Of a stretch of DNA of 64,000 bases, positions 9,801 through 18,952 are shown in pieces. The stretch covers positions 124,001-188,000 of the forward strand of contig JACKBS010000007.1 in assembly GCA_020634435.1 (NCBI GenBank), written 5' to 3'. Below the pieces are notes generated by a model. The model saw nothing but the letters and a program-made list of their open reading frames with translations, was not told the DNA's origin and did no database searches. The position numbers and the translations under genes were made by a program. Numbering within the stretch: position 1 is the stretch's first letter; each line of letters begins with the position of its first letter. The stretch is from Ardenticatenaceae bacterium (GTDB lineage: Bacteria; Chloroflexota; Anaerolineae; Promineifilales; Promineifilaceae).

Positions 9801-11048
9801 TTAACTGCTAACTCCAGCAGCTTCCTTAAGAAATGCTTCATACGCATCAAGCATTTTAGTTATGGTGAATTGTTCACGCACAGTCTTACGACCCGTATTT
9901 CTTAACTTGTGCCGGAACTCCGGGTTGGCCGCTATATAGGTAACAGCCTGAGCCAGATCCTGAAAATCACCCGAAGTAAACAATAAGCCATTTTCCTTAT
10001 TCCGAATGATTTCACTGGTTCCCCCGCTTGGTGTGGCAATGACCACTAGGCCAAAACTCATACCCTCAAGCACCACGCGAGCAAATGGTTCTGGCCACTT
10101 CGACGGGACCAACGCTGCATCAAACTGGCACATTAGTTGTGGCATTTCTTCATGGGGCACCCAGCCAAGAAAAGTCACGTAGTTTTCTAGATCGGCGCGG
10201 GCAACAAGCTCACGTAGGTGTCTCATATACTCTTCCGACCCCGAACCGGCCAAGCTAAGCTTCACTTGCTGCATATCTAGCTTATGCACCAGGTGCTCCA
10301 TTGCCTCTATCGCTGTTTCCACACCCTTATCAGCCGACAATCTTCCGGCATAGAGAAGCTTCAAATCCCGCGTTTCATCTTCGTCCAGTTCAGCGCCACA
10401 AGGATTGTCAGTGATTTCGATACCGGTATGGATAATCCGCGCATCGGCCACCGGCACACCGCCTTTAACCAGAACATCTCGCGTTGCCGCACTCACACAA
10501 ATTACATTGTCAAACTTCAGCTGCGGTGGCTGCGCTTCTTGTGCGAGCATAAATAACGCGACCCGACTTAACGGTGTTTTGACAATTCGACTGGCCAAGC
10601 TTTGTGCAGGCGCACGCCAGTAAAGTTCATGCTGGCTGGGCAGCGTGGGCCAATACTCGGCAAAGCGATAAACCACTCGCCTCGCCATCTGCGTTTCGAT
10701 CAGCTCAGGCAGTGCATGAGACAGATTCCACATGCCCCAGATAAACACAACGTCTGGCTGGAAATCAGTTAAAATCTGCTGCGTTTTTGCCAGGTTATGC
10801 TGCACGCGCTGCTTGCGTTGGGTAAAAAAGACAAGGCTGTGGCGCAGCGGAACCATATCCATTTCCAGGTAAAGACAACGGTAAACATCTTCATCCTGAA
10901 CAGATTGATTATCAGTGCCATGCATGCTGGTCAAGACCATAACACTGTGCCCACGTTCCTTCATACCCTCAACGGCCTGTTGGCAAGAACGGCCCTGACC
11001 ACCAAGCTCGTAGGGTGGATAAAAATTAGTTAGGAATAGAATTCGCAT
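9801..11048 (-). CDS. Glycosyltransferase family 4 (paralogue of the next gene)
   Basis: A 415-residue GT-B enzyme starting MRILFLTNFYPPYELGGQG. The donor-binding C-terminal domain contains LLYAGRLSADKGVETAIEAM near residue 225 and VLEGMSFGLVVIATPSGG with a following TSEII (Glu-x7-Glu type motif) near 320-340. It shares the N-terminal pattern NFYPP, a FIWGMWNLS segment and the domain order with the gene at 11026-12282, so the pair arose by tandem duplication. AAAGG precedes the ATG, which sits inside the 3' end of that neighbour (23-bp overlap). Confidence 0.87.
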   Translation of the reverse strand: MRILFLTNFYPPYELGGQGRSCQQAVEGMKERGHSVMVLTSMHGTDNQSVQDEDVYRCLYLEMDMVPLRHSLVFFTQRKQRVQHNLAKTQQILTDFQPDVVFIWGMWNLSHALPELIETQMARRVVYRFAEYWPTLPSQHELYWRAPAQSLASRIVKTPLSRVALFMLAQEAQPPQLKFDNVICVSAATRDVLVKGGVPVADARIIHTGIEITDNPCGAELDEDETRDLKLLYAGRLSADKGVETAIEAMEHLVHKLDMQQVKLSLAGSGSEEYMRHLRELVARADLENYVTFLGWVPHEEMPQLMCQFDAALVPSKWPEPFARVVLEGMSFGLVVIATPSGGTSEIIRNKENGLLFTSGDFQDLAQAVTYIAANPEFRHKLRNTGRKTVREQFTITKMLDAYEAFLKEAAGVSS

Positions 11049-12282
11049 TTTGAAAAACCTTTTGCAGATATTTCTCTATTTCCGCAATCATTTGAGCGAT
11101 GGTGAATTTTTGCTGCACAGTCTCACAGCCCGCCTGAGCCAGGCGCCAGCACAAGTCGGGATCGTCGATTAGTTGCGCAATTTGGTTGGCTAGAACGGCC
11201 GTATTCTCCGCCGGAAACACCAGACCGTTCTCCCCATCCACCAATATTTCCTTTGTTCCACCAGTCAGCGTACCAACAACAACCAAACCAGCGGCCATGG
11301 CTTCCTGAACAATCCGGGCCAGCGGTTCCTCGTAAATTGACGGAAAAAGCAAAACATCAAACTGATGCAGCCAACCCACCATCGCCTCCCGAGGAACCTT
11401 GTCACAGAACGAAATGTATTTTCCCAACCTGTCAGCTTCTATTGTTTGGTCCAGCCTGGCCCGATATGCAGGATGTCCCCCGCCTAAAATGGTTAAGTCG
11501 ATACGCTTTGCTTCCAGTTCTGGCTTGAGGAGCGACATTGCGTCGATGATTGTGTGCACACCTTTATGCTGCGCCACCTGCCCGGCATAGAGCAGCCGCA
11601 GTTTCCCTTGACAAAATCTTTCTTTAGCATCGTTCTCGCGACAAAACTGCGTAACTTGAATACCGTTGTGCACCACTTTAGCGCGGGTAAAAGGCAGCCC
11701 TTGCTGAATGAGATTTTCGCGCAGCGCCTGGCTGACACAGAGTACATGGTCAAACTTTAGGACAGAAACCTCGTGAACCGTGCCACTTGGTAAAACAATT
11801 TTGCTCAGCAGCTGTTTGGGCCAGCGCATGAACCAACGGTGTGCTGGATGGGACCAGTAAGCCACGTTTACATCAGACAAGGCTGGCCATTGACCGGCCA
11901 GATAGTAAACTACGCGGGAGGGGAGAAGCTGCTCACAAAGAGCGGGTTGGTCTAAAGATAGCATCCACATTCCCCAGACAAAAATGAGATCGGGCTTGAA
12001 TTTTTGGACAGTTTGCCGCAGCGCAGCACTGTTTTCCTGCTTCTGTTTTTGTCCACGCAGCAAGAATTTCAACGGCCGATAATAAAACAAATCGCCTTCT
12101 AAATGAAGCAGCCGGTAAATGTTTTTCTCCTGAAGTGGTGCTTGCGAGCGTTGGTAGTTACTTGTCAGGATGCCGACTGTATGACCGTTTGCTTCCATCG
12201 CGCGGGCAACCTCAGCACACAGTTGAGCATAGCCACCCCCGTGTATTGGCGGGTAAAAATTTGATAGAAACAGTAGCCGCAT
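11026..12282 (-). CDS. Glycosyltransferase family 4 (paralogue of the preceding gene)
   Basis: A 418-residue GT-B enzyme. It starts MRLLFLSNFYPPIHGGG and has FVWGMWMLS near residue 105, LLYAGQVAQHKGVHTIIDAM in the donor domain and VQEAMAAGLVVVGTLTGG followed by TKEIL. It resembles its downstream tandem copy throughout, but the two differ enough to use different sugars or acceptors. The 23-bp overlap with that copy implies coupled translation. Confidence 0.87.
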   Translation of the reverse strand: MRLLFLSNFYPPIHGGGYAQLCAEVARAMEANGHTVGILTSNYQRSQAPLQEKNIYRLLHLEGDLFYYRPLKFLLRGQKQKQENSAALRQTVQKFKPDLIFVWGMWMLSLDQPALCEQLLPSRVVYYLAGQWPALSDVNVAYWSHPAHRWFMRWPKQLLSKIVLPSGTVHEVSVLKFDHVLCVSQALRENLIQQGLPFTRAKVVHNGIQVTQFCRENDAKERFCQGKLRLLYAGQVAQHKGVHTIIDAMSLLKPELEAKRIDLTILGGGHPAYRARLDQTIEADRLGKYISFCDKVPREAMVGWLHQFDVLLFPSIYEEPLARIVQEAMAAGLVVVGTLTGGTKEILVDGENGLVFPAENTAVLANQIAQLIDDPDLCWRLAQAGCETVQQKFTIAQMIAEIEKYLQKVFQNANSIPN

Positions 12283-12338
12283 TCTGATCTTCTTAAAGCC
12301 AAAAATGGGAATTGGGTTGCTAAAAAGCGTTTCGCAAG

Positions 12339-13709
12339 CTACTCAAGATAGCCAAGGTCGCGCAAGCGGCGTATCAGTTCGTCGTCAAGTTCAGGTTCGG
12401 CGAGCTGCGTCTTGTTATTGTGCACCGCCACACGCTCCAGGTGTGCCGTGGCCTGCGCCTGAAAGCGCTGGGACTGCTCAGGAAACTGGTCCAACACGTT
12501 ACGTCGTTCATCGGGATCGGCCTGTAAATCATAAAGCTCTGGTGAATCGGGATGGCGGTTATCCCAAATGTACTTGAAGCGTTCTGTCCTTACCGCAATG
12601 ATGTGTCGATCAACGCGCCACATTTCACTAATTGATAGTTCGGAACTTTCTTCCATTTCGCCCGCAGTCCACAGCGGGACCAAGCTGACGCCCTCCAGCC
12701 CTTCCGGTGGCGCGCAATGGCAAATATCCAACACGGTTGGCATGATGTCTAATGCCCGAACTTGCTGCTCGATGACACGGCCTCTTGCCACACCAGGCAC
12801 GCTCATGATCAGAGGAACTTTGAGAATTTCATCGTACAAGTTGGTCTCGAAGTGACCCCAACGACGGCGCTCAAGGAACTCTTCACCATGATCAGATACA
12901 AGAATGACCACTGTATTCGACCCAAACTCTGAATTCTCGATATGGTCCAGTAACCGGCCAATCTGAGCGTCAGTATAGCGAATGGCTTCCTCATATAGAC
13001 TCAAGTAGTGTGCCTTTTGGTCCGACGTGAGCGTTTGCCCCTTCCAATTTGCGCTGTGCATGTCGCCGAGGTCTTGCCAGGCCTGGGCAATCTGGCGTGG
13101 ATGGGTGAGTGTTTCTTCGCGGTGGTAGGGCCAATGGATATCCATGTAGTGAACCCAGGCAAAAAACGGGTCCTCAACGTCGTCCAGCCAATGACACACC
13201 TCATCAGTGAGTTCAGACGCCGACACATAAAGTCGTCCTGGGCGGGTACGAACTCCGATGGCCGATGACAGGTAATGGGTAACGGGGTTACGCAACAGGC
13301 GCTGCCCACCCTTCACCCGGCGCAAGGCTGGATCTCTTTCGTCAGGCACTAGATCGGCAAAGTGGTTAAAGCCGCGATTATAGCCATACGACTTACTGAG
13401 CAACGGGCTGGTGGAAAATCCGGCCGTTTCATAGCCATGGTTGGCGAGGGTGTGGACTGGGGACGGCCGTTCCGGCGACAGCGGCCCTAAACAACCCCCA
13501 TACATCGAGGCAAACGTCGATGTGAGAATGACGGGAAAAGCCGCCTGGGTCCAGGAGCCACCCGTAATCGCCTGATCAAAGCGAATTCCAGACGCAGCTA
13601 AACGGTCAATGTTGGGGGTAACCGGAGCTTGGTACCCGTAACAGCCAAGCCGATCTGCCCTGAGTGTATCCAGTGTGAGCAAAAGTACGTTAGGTTTATT
13701 CATTAGCAT
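12339..13709 (-). CDS. Sulfatase-fold hydrolase with Thr in place of the formylglycine site
   Basis: This 456-residue protein of the alkaline phosphatase/sulfatase superfamily begins PNVLLLTLDTLRADRLGCYG, with the first metal-binding Asp. VILVSDHGEEF and a later GHFETNLYDE give the remaining metal ligands. At the catalytic position the segment GGSWTQAAFPVILTS has Thr54 where sulfatases carry the CxPxR or SxPxR formylglycine motif. It may therefore act as a phospho- or phosphonotransferase/hydrolase, or as a non-formylglycine member, rather than a true sulfatase. ATG codons at 13709 or 13703 are possible; both overlap the epimerase stop. There is no signal peptide, so a cytoplasmic location is likely. 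Confidence 0.8.
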   Translation of the reverse strand: MLMNKPNVLLLTLDTLRADRLGCYGYQAPVTPNIDRLAASGIRFDQAITGGSWTQAAFPVILTSTFASMYGGCLGPLSPERPSPVHTLANHGYETAGFSTSPLLSKSYGYNRGFNHFADLVPDERDPALRRVKGGQRLLRNPVTHYLSSAIGVRTRPGRLYVSASELTDEVCHWLDDVEDPFFAWVHYMDIHWPYHREETLTHPRQIAQAWQDLGDMHSANWKGQTLTSDQKAHYLSLYEEAIRYTDAQIGRLLDHIENSEFGSNTVVILVSDHGEEFLERRRWGHFETNLYDEILKVPLIMSVPGVARGRVIEQQVRALDIMPTVLDICHCAPPEGLEGVSLVPLWTAGEMEESSELSISEMWRVDRHIIAVRTERFKYIWDNRHPDSPELYDLQADPDERRNVLDQFPEQSQRFQAQATAHLERVAVHNNKTQLAEPELDDELIRRLRDLGYLE

Positions 13710-14631
13710 CAAAAGTCCGAGACATCCACGCCCAGGTCTGCGCTAACCCTTCGCGCATCGACACTTTGGGCTGCCAATTAAGTTCTTGCCTGGCCCGCTG
13801 CGTATCTAGAAAAATACGCGGGGCATCAAATTTCCGCGCCGGTTGATAATCAATCACGGCTTTGCGACCGACCGTCTCTTCCGCCAACTGAAGCAAGCGT
13901 AGAAGTGATATCTCTTCACTCCCGCCAATATTGAAGATTCGATGGATATTCAATTCATGTTCCGCAGCCATGATCAGCCCATCAACCAGATCAGAGACGT
14001 AAAAATAATCCCGAGTGACGCTGCCATCGCCCCAGATAGTGATTGGTAGACCGCGCGCAACGCGATAGAGAAATACGGCTACCGCGCCCTGACGACCCAA
14101 TGGATTTTGTCGCGGTCCATAGGGAACAGACGGCCGTAAAATTGAATACTCCAAACCATGTAAATGATGAAACATATGCAGGTATTTTTCGAGCGTCACC
14201 TTCGAGATGCCATAAGCGTTTATTGGCTCCTGCGGATGCGTTTCCGCTATAGGCAGTTCCTGGGGCAGGCCATACACGGTGCCACCTGAGGAAACAAAGA
14301 CAAAACGATGAATATCGTATTCTTTGCAAGCCTCCAGCAAATGCAGTGACGGTATGAGATTGACATGAATATCGGCTGCCGGATCCCGGTTGGCAACTTC
14401 GTGAATAGTGGCCCAGGCCAGATGAAATACCACATCTGTGCCCGCCAAAGCTTGTCTGACCAAATAAGACTGGCTCAGGTCACCCTGAACAAAACGAGCG
14501 GCCGCGGGCATCGGCCCAAAACGACGCTCCTGTATATCGAGAACAGTTACGTCCCACTCTTGCTGCAGCAATCCGTCTACCAGATGTGATCCAATGAAGC
14601 CGTTGCCACCAATTACAAGTGCCTTTTTCAT
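13696..14631 (-). CDS. NAD-dependent nucleotide-sugar epimerase/dehydratase (extended SDR)
   Basis: A 311-residue extended short-chain dehydrogenase/reductase. The Rossmann motif GGNGFIGSHL is at residues 8-17 and the catalytic pair YGISK is near 148-152, with SSGGTVYG supplying the Ser/Thr of the triad. RPSVPYGPRQ near 175 is typical of UDP-glucose 4-epimerase and related enzymes. It should make a nucleotide sugar (galactose, uronic acid or dehydrated sugar) for the neighbouring glycosyltransferases in the cytoplasm. Its start overlaps the GT4 stop in an ATGA arrangement. Confidence 0.87.
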   Translation of the reverse strand: MKKALVIGGNGFIGSHLVDGLLQQEWDVTVLDIQERRFGPMPAAARFVQGDLSQSYLVRQALAGTDVVFHLAWATIHEVANRDPAADIHVNLIPSLHLLEACKEYDIHRFVFVSSGGTVYGLPQELPIAETHPQEPINAYGISKVTLEKYLHMFHHLHGLEYSILRPSVPYGPRQNPLGRQGAVAVFLYRVARGLPITIWGDGSVTRDYFYVSDLVDGLIMAAEHELNIHRIFNIGGSEEISLLRLLQLAEETVGRKAVIDYQPARKFDAPRIFLDTQRARQELNWQPKVSMREGLAQTWAWMSRTFDANE

Positions 14632-15980
14632 ACGCGAATGTCCTCGAACCGTTGGAGCATGGTACCGACATAGCTGTCAATACTCGGTAAATGAACGCCT
14701 CCCTGGAACTGCTCAACCAGCGAAGGTTGGTCTATCGCCTTTTGTAGGACGCGCTGCAGGGCCTGGACATCTCCCATCGGGAAGAGCAACCCATTGATAC
14801 CATCCTGAACAATGTCTCTTACGCCGCCTATGTCGCTGGCAATAACAGGCGTTTTAGATTGCAAAGCATCCAGAACAATGAGCGGGCTGTTTTCGTGCCA
14901 GGTAGAGGGAAGGATAAAATAGTCCGCTTCAGCAAAAGCCTGGCCTAATTCATCAGGAGCGATTTTGCCACCAAAATGAACACGCTTATTTAGAGCCATC
15001 ATTGCCTGGAGCTGCTCATAATATTCTTCATAGCCATCGGCCGTTCCATAAATGGTTAGTGTCGCATTCTGGGCTGAAGCCAGATTGTTAAACGCCTCTA
15101 GCAGCAGGTGTGCCCCCTTGTATGGCTGCAAGCGGCCGATAAACAAAAACCGTATATGCGGCGCTGGCACAGACGAAACTTGTGTCAGAGGATGGTCCTC
15201 TTCTACGCCAAAGGGCAAAAAATGCACCTGCTCAAGGCTAAATCCGTTCTCCAGAAAAGCGTTGCGCGTGTACTGGGTCGGTGCAAAAACCAGATCAATC
15301 TGTTCCCGCAGCGGTTGCAGCGTCTGCAGCCGCTGCGCCATGATGGCAACTTGTTTCCAGTAAGGATTAAAGACCCGCAGTGGCAAAAGTACCCCTCCGC
15401 TGTCTCGCTTGCCACCCCAAGCGACCAACCGCGCCTCGGGCAGTTGGTTGAGCACTGAGGCCGCGACCCGGCCTAAGACATGATGTGACACAAAGCAGGT
15501 GGCACACGATTTGATCGATTCACCGTCGTGACAGGGCGTACCATTCTCATGCATCAGCGTGGCCCGCCGGCAAACTGGCAGAAAATCCGTCGCAATATGA
15601 ATCACCGGAATATGCAGCGCTTTGGCCACCTTGACAGCTGCCAAGGTGGTTATATAAAAATTGAGTACAATAAACAGGTCTGGCTTTTGCTGCTGCAAGA
15701 TGCGGTGAATGGCCGAGCCCATTTCTGGATCATAGGCATTGTCGAAGGCTTCTTTGGGACGGCCGTTAAAAGCAAACTGAAGACGAAATACATTCATTGC
15801 CTCATGTGTATCTTCAGACACCGCAATCGTGCCGTTTTGATTAACGGCCGTAGAATCAACCGCAATGATACTCACCGAATGGCCCAGCTTCATCAAGGCC
15901 CGCCCCATGCGTTCTGCGTACACATCGACGCCGCCAACCAGCGGGGATTTAAATTTACGGGCACAAAGCATTATTTTCAT
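14628..15980 (-). CDS. Glycosyltransferase family 4 with Cys-rich insertion
   Basis: A 450-residue GT-B enzyme starting MKIMLCARKFKSPLVGGVDVY. The donor domain contains RFLFIGRLQPYKGAHLLLEA near residue 275 and VLDALQSKTPVIASDIGG followed by VRDIV. The N-terminal domain carries an insertion near 155-195 (DFLPVCRRATLMHENG, PCHDGESIKSCATC) with four cysteines that could bind a metal; this Cys-containing insert is seen in some GT4 enzymes of capsule clusters. ATGA overlap with the epimerase. Confidence 0.85.
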   Translation of the reverse strand: MKIMLCARKFKSPLVGGVDVYAERMGRALMKLGHSVSIIAVDSTAVNQNGTIAVSEDTHEAMNVFRLQFAFNGRPKEAFDNAYDPEMGSAIHRILQQQKPDLFIVLNFYITTLAAVKVAKALHIPVIHIATDFLPVCRRATLMHENGTPCHDGESIKSCATCFVSHHVLGRVAASVLNQLPEARLVAWGGKRDSGGVLLPLRVFNPYWKQVAIMAQRLQTLQPLREQIDLVFAPTQYTRNAFLENGFSLEQVHFLPFGVEEDHPLTQVSSVPAPHIRFLFIGRLQPYKGAHLLLEAFNNLASAQNATLTIYGTADGYEEYYEQLQAMMALNKRVHFGGKIAPDELGQAFAEADYFILPSTWHENSPLIVLDALQSKTPVIASDIGGVRDIVQDGINGLLFPMGDVQALQRVLQKAIDQPSLVEQFQGGVHLPSIDSYVGTMLQRFEDIRV

Positions 15981-16001
15981 GAAAATATTCGTTTTGCGCA
16001 G

Positions 16002-17477
16002 CTAGCGCGTGGGTTTTATCAGAAAACGGGTTACAAAAGCCAGACCAATCAAAAACACGGCAGGTACCAATCCAAGCCAAACAGCACGGGCCGGAGCAGA
16101 TGAACCTGACGAAGTGCCAGAGGGCGCCTCGTTAAACGATGGTATAAGGGGAGTCGCCGTCGGCATTGGCGTTGCCGCCTGTTCAATAATTGGCGTGCCT
16201 ATTGGCGTGGGCGTCGCCGCCGGCTCAAGTGGGGCGACATCGGTTAAAGTATGAACCATGGCAAACAGCCTACGCATGGGATAAGACGGATTATCGGCAA
16301 GTGTCAGCACAACCTGATTACCGGCGCGGATAGCCGGATGTGTATTGTGCGCTTGAATGCGATTTCCGGCCTCGTCGGCAGAAGTTTCTCGGATGAGGTA
16401 TATCAGCTCCGGCGTACTCCACACACCACCCTGCAAAAAGGAATGATAAATTCCCATCGGGAACCGGATTTGGGCAAAATAGTGAACACGGCCGTTTCCA
16501 TCTATCGCCATACCGTCAAATGCCTGCCCGTTCAACTCCCCAAAAATGCGCTCCGGCTCACTCCAAGTTTGTCCTGCATCTGTCGAGTAACGATAATGTC
16601 GGTAATGGAGCTTGCCCCCAGCCCAAATAACGTGAACGCTCTGGCCCTGAACAGCCATCACGGGACCAGCAGCCGATAACGAATATTCATTTTCTATCGC
16701 CGCTTCATCAAGCTTGTCGATTGTGAATGGTTGCGACCACGTATTGCCACCATCCAGAGAATGCACATACCGCACCCAGTCACCGCCCGTATCCTCAATG
16801 GGCACGTAATACCATAAAGCATGAAGTCCGCCCGAATCATCAATTTCAAAGTTTAACGCTCTTGGACCATAGCCCGGCAAAATATCAGGATCCAACCACA
16901 CAGGATTTGACCAACTTGTTCCCTGATCTTCAGAGTGAATATAGTAAATTCCAGGGTCATCCCCCAGGAACTTAATATAGAGAGCGTGCAAGACACCCTG
17001 CGCATCAACGCGCAGCTTAATACTGTCGGCTGGAACTTTGATCATATGGGGCTTTTGCCATTGTTGGGCAGAAGTGGCGTTATGTGCAGGCGCACTCGCA
17101 TAATAGGCCGGTCCGGTTTTGCCTTCAGTCCAGGCAATATGCAGAGTTCCGTTCCCATCGACAATAGGCGATACATTCCCAATGGGAACAAACGGCTCAG
17201 TCACACGGATATCAACCGGTGTGGACCAGGTCTCGCCATTGTAGCGCGCGTATTGGAGCAATGAGCGCTGATCTTCCAACTCTTCGGTCCAAAAAACATG
17301 CACATAGCCAAATTGATCTGAGGTTAAATAGGCTTCACTGGACTTGCGATCGACAGTTGATAGACGAAATGGCGAAGACCATTCTCTTTGTTCCTGAGCT
17401 TCTACTACATATATCCCCAGGCCAGCAACCAGCAAAACCTGGAAGATTACTATGCCTAAGCGTAATTTATTTCGCAT
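16002..17477 (-). CDS. Surface-anchored sialidase-like (BNR/Asp-box) propeller protein
   Basis: A 491-residue protein with an N-terminal signal anchor (about 7-26), a six-bladed-type propeller region and a C-terminal membrane segment (about 463-485) with a short basic tail. Asp-box sequences SEDQGTSWSNP, SLDGGNTWSQP and STDAGQTWSEP mark the BNR/sialidase fold. A Thr/Pro-rich linker (PTPIGTPI, PTATPL) separates propeller and anchor, as in many Chloroflexota surface proteins. I do not see the full Arg-triad and Tyr/Glu set of an active sialidase, so glycan binding is as likely as hydrolysis. It sits inside the glycan locus between GT4 genes. Confidence 0.7.
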   Translation of the reverse strand: MRNKLRLGIVIFQVLLVAGLGIYVVEAQEQREWSSPFRLSTVDRKSSEAYLTSDQFGYVHVFWTEELEDQRSLLQYARYNGETWSTPVDIRVTEPFVPIGNVSPIVDGNGTLHIAWTEGKTGPAYYASAPAHNATSAQQWQKPHMIKVPADSIKLRVDAQGVLHALYIKFLGDDPGIYYIHSEDQGTSWSNPVWLDPDILPGYGPRALNFEIDDSGGLHALWYYVPIEDTGGDWVRYVHSLDGGNTWSQPFTIDKLDEAAIENEYSLSAAGPVMAVQGQSVHVIWAGGKLHYRHYRYSTDAGQTWSEPERIFGELNGQAFDGMAIDGNGRVHYFAQIRFPMGIYHSFLQGGVWSTPELIYLIRETSADEAGNRIQAHNTHPAIRAGNQVVLTLADNPSYPMRRLFAMVHTLTDVAPLEPAATPTPIGTPIIEQAATPMPTATPLIPSFNEAPSGTSSGSSAPARAVWLGLVPAVFLIGLAFVTRFLIKPTR

Positions 17478-17655
17478 CCGTATATACTCACAACTAGCTA
17501 GATGGTTGAATCAAGGTCACCTATAGTCAACCATCCAAAGCTTATATCTATTCTTAAAGACGGCTGGCGCAAGGCTAAACAAAGGAAGATTCAGTTACAA
17601 TGCGTAGATCAATGTTCAAAATTCCCCCTACCTTTGAACAATTTCGTATTGGCGG

Positions 17656-18906
17656 CTACCTCTCCGAATATATTTCTTCAAGGCGTTTAACGTAATTTAC
17701 CCAAGAATGTTGGGCAACAGCCTGCTGACGAGCCTGCTGCCCCAACTGGTTACGTGCTTCTGGGTTACTCAATAGGGAAATAAGCGTTTCAGCCCATTCA
17801 TGTTCATCCCCAGCTTCAACCAGTAAACCGTTGTGTCCATCTTGAATAACCTCAGCAACCTGGCCGGTTCGGGTTGCCACAATGGCCTTGCCTGCCGCCA
17901 TATACTCAAAAATCTTTAGGGGAGATCCGCCATGACCGCCAAAAAATTGGATATTGGGGGCCACGGCGACAGCAGCAATAGCCAACATCTTAGGGACGTC
18001 ACGATGCTCTACAGCACCAGCCATGATCACAGCGCTTTGAAGCGAATATTCCTCCACCAATGCCTCAATCATTGACCGGGTGCGTCCATCTCCAACCAGG
18101 ACCAATTTGGCTTCAGGTATCTTGCTTACAACCTGGGCAAAGCTCTTCACTAAGAGGCCCAAATCGTGCCACAAGTAAAATCCACCGACGAACATGACCA
18201 CTGGTTCATCATTTAAGCCCAGCCGACAACGCGTAGACTTATTGTCGTACTGGCGACCAAATGCTTCGGTATCGGCGGCATTGGGTAATACGACGAGTTT
18301 ATTTGGATCAACCTGCCACTTTTGAGCCAAATGATCCTTAAGTTGAGCCGAAACGCAGATAATACGCTGCGCCCGGTTAAAACAGAAGCGAGTGGACCAA
18401 ACGCCAAATAAGCGCCGGAGCCCTCGTTCTTCCTTGCCTTGGGCTTGCCGTTCCTCTAATAAATCGGAGTTCACTTCTAGGATATAAGGGATTCCAAGCT
18501 TGCGGCTAGCCCAAGCGCCCCCAATCGCAAACAAATTGTAACGTTCATGAATTACGTCATAATCCTGTAAGGTTTTGCAGCAAGCATCATAGGTGCGGAA
18601 ACTATCAAACAGGGCCAGATAAGGTATTTTTAGCTCTTTTTGCACTCGTCGAATGACACTTTCAAAGAGCTTGAATAGTTTTGTCCCGCTCAAACCTAGT
18701 TTGGCGTAGTCGCTTTCTGGCAGCTGGTTCGTCTCGAAGACTTGCAAGTTTTCTGTGCAAAGCACGCGCCGGCCCTGTAAGGCCAGGAGGTTGACGTAAT
18801 GACCCGCCTGTTGCAGTCCATGCACCTGATGGTAGATGTGGAGTTGGACCGCAAATGATTCAGCAAAGTTCATGTCGATACTTTGGAAAATGTAAGCGAT
18901 TTTCAT
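17656..18906 (-). CDS. Glycosyltransferase family 4
   Basis: A 416-residue GT-B enzyme beginning MKIAYIFQSIDMNFAESF. The C-terminal domain has VVMFVGGFYLWHDLGLLVKS near residue 230 and IFEYMAAGKAIVATRTGQ followed by VAEVI near 345, with HNGLLV. The KIFEYMAAGKAIVA form is typical of a large bacterial GT4 subgroup in capsule loci. It is a cytoplasmic, membrane-associated sugar transferase of unknown specificity. A short 46-bp spacer separates it from the following GT2 gene. Confidence 0.86.
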   Translation of the reverse strand: MKIAYIFQSIDMNFAESFAVQLHIYHQVHGLQQAGHYVNLLALQGRRVLCTENLQVFETNQLPESDYAKLGLSGTKLFKLFESVIRRVQKELKIPYLALFDSFRTYDACCKTLQDYDVIHERYNLFAIGGAWASRKLGIPYILEVNSDLLEERQAQGKEERGLRRLFGVWSTRFCFNRAQRIICVSAQLKDHLAQKWQVDPNKLVVLPNAADTEAFGRQYDNKSTRCRLGLNDEPVVMFVGGFYLWHDLGLLVKSFAQVVSKIPEAKLVLVGDGRTRSMIEALVEEYSLQSAVIMAGAVEHRDVPKMLAIAAVAVAPNIQFFGGHGGSPLKIFEYMAAGKAIVATRTGQVAEVIQDGHNGLLVEAGDEHEWAETLISLLSNPEARNQLGQQARQQAVAQHSWVNYVKRLEEIYSER

Positions 18907-18952
18907 CGGTCTCGTTATCTTTTACCAGGCCTACCTTCAGGATCCTGTTTTA

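Noticed and set aside
12339..13709. Calling the alkaline-phosphatase-superfamily protein a true sulfatase
   Set aside because: No CxPxR or SxPxR formylglycine motif is present; Thr occupies the position.
16002..17477. Naming the propeller protein an active sialidase
   Set aside because: Asp boxes are present, but I could not find the arginine triad and the Tyr/Glu pair that active sialidases need.
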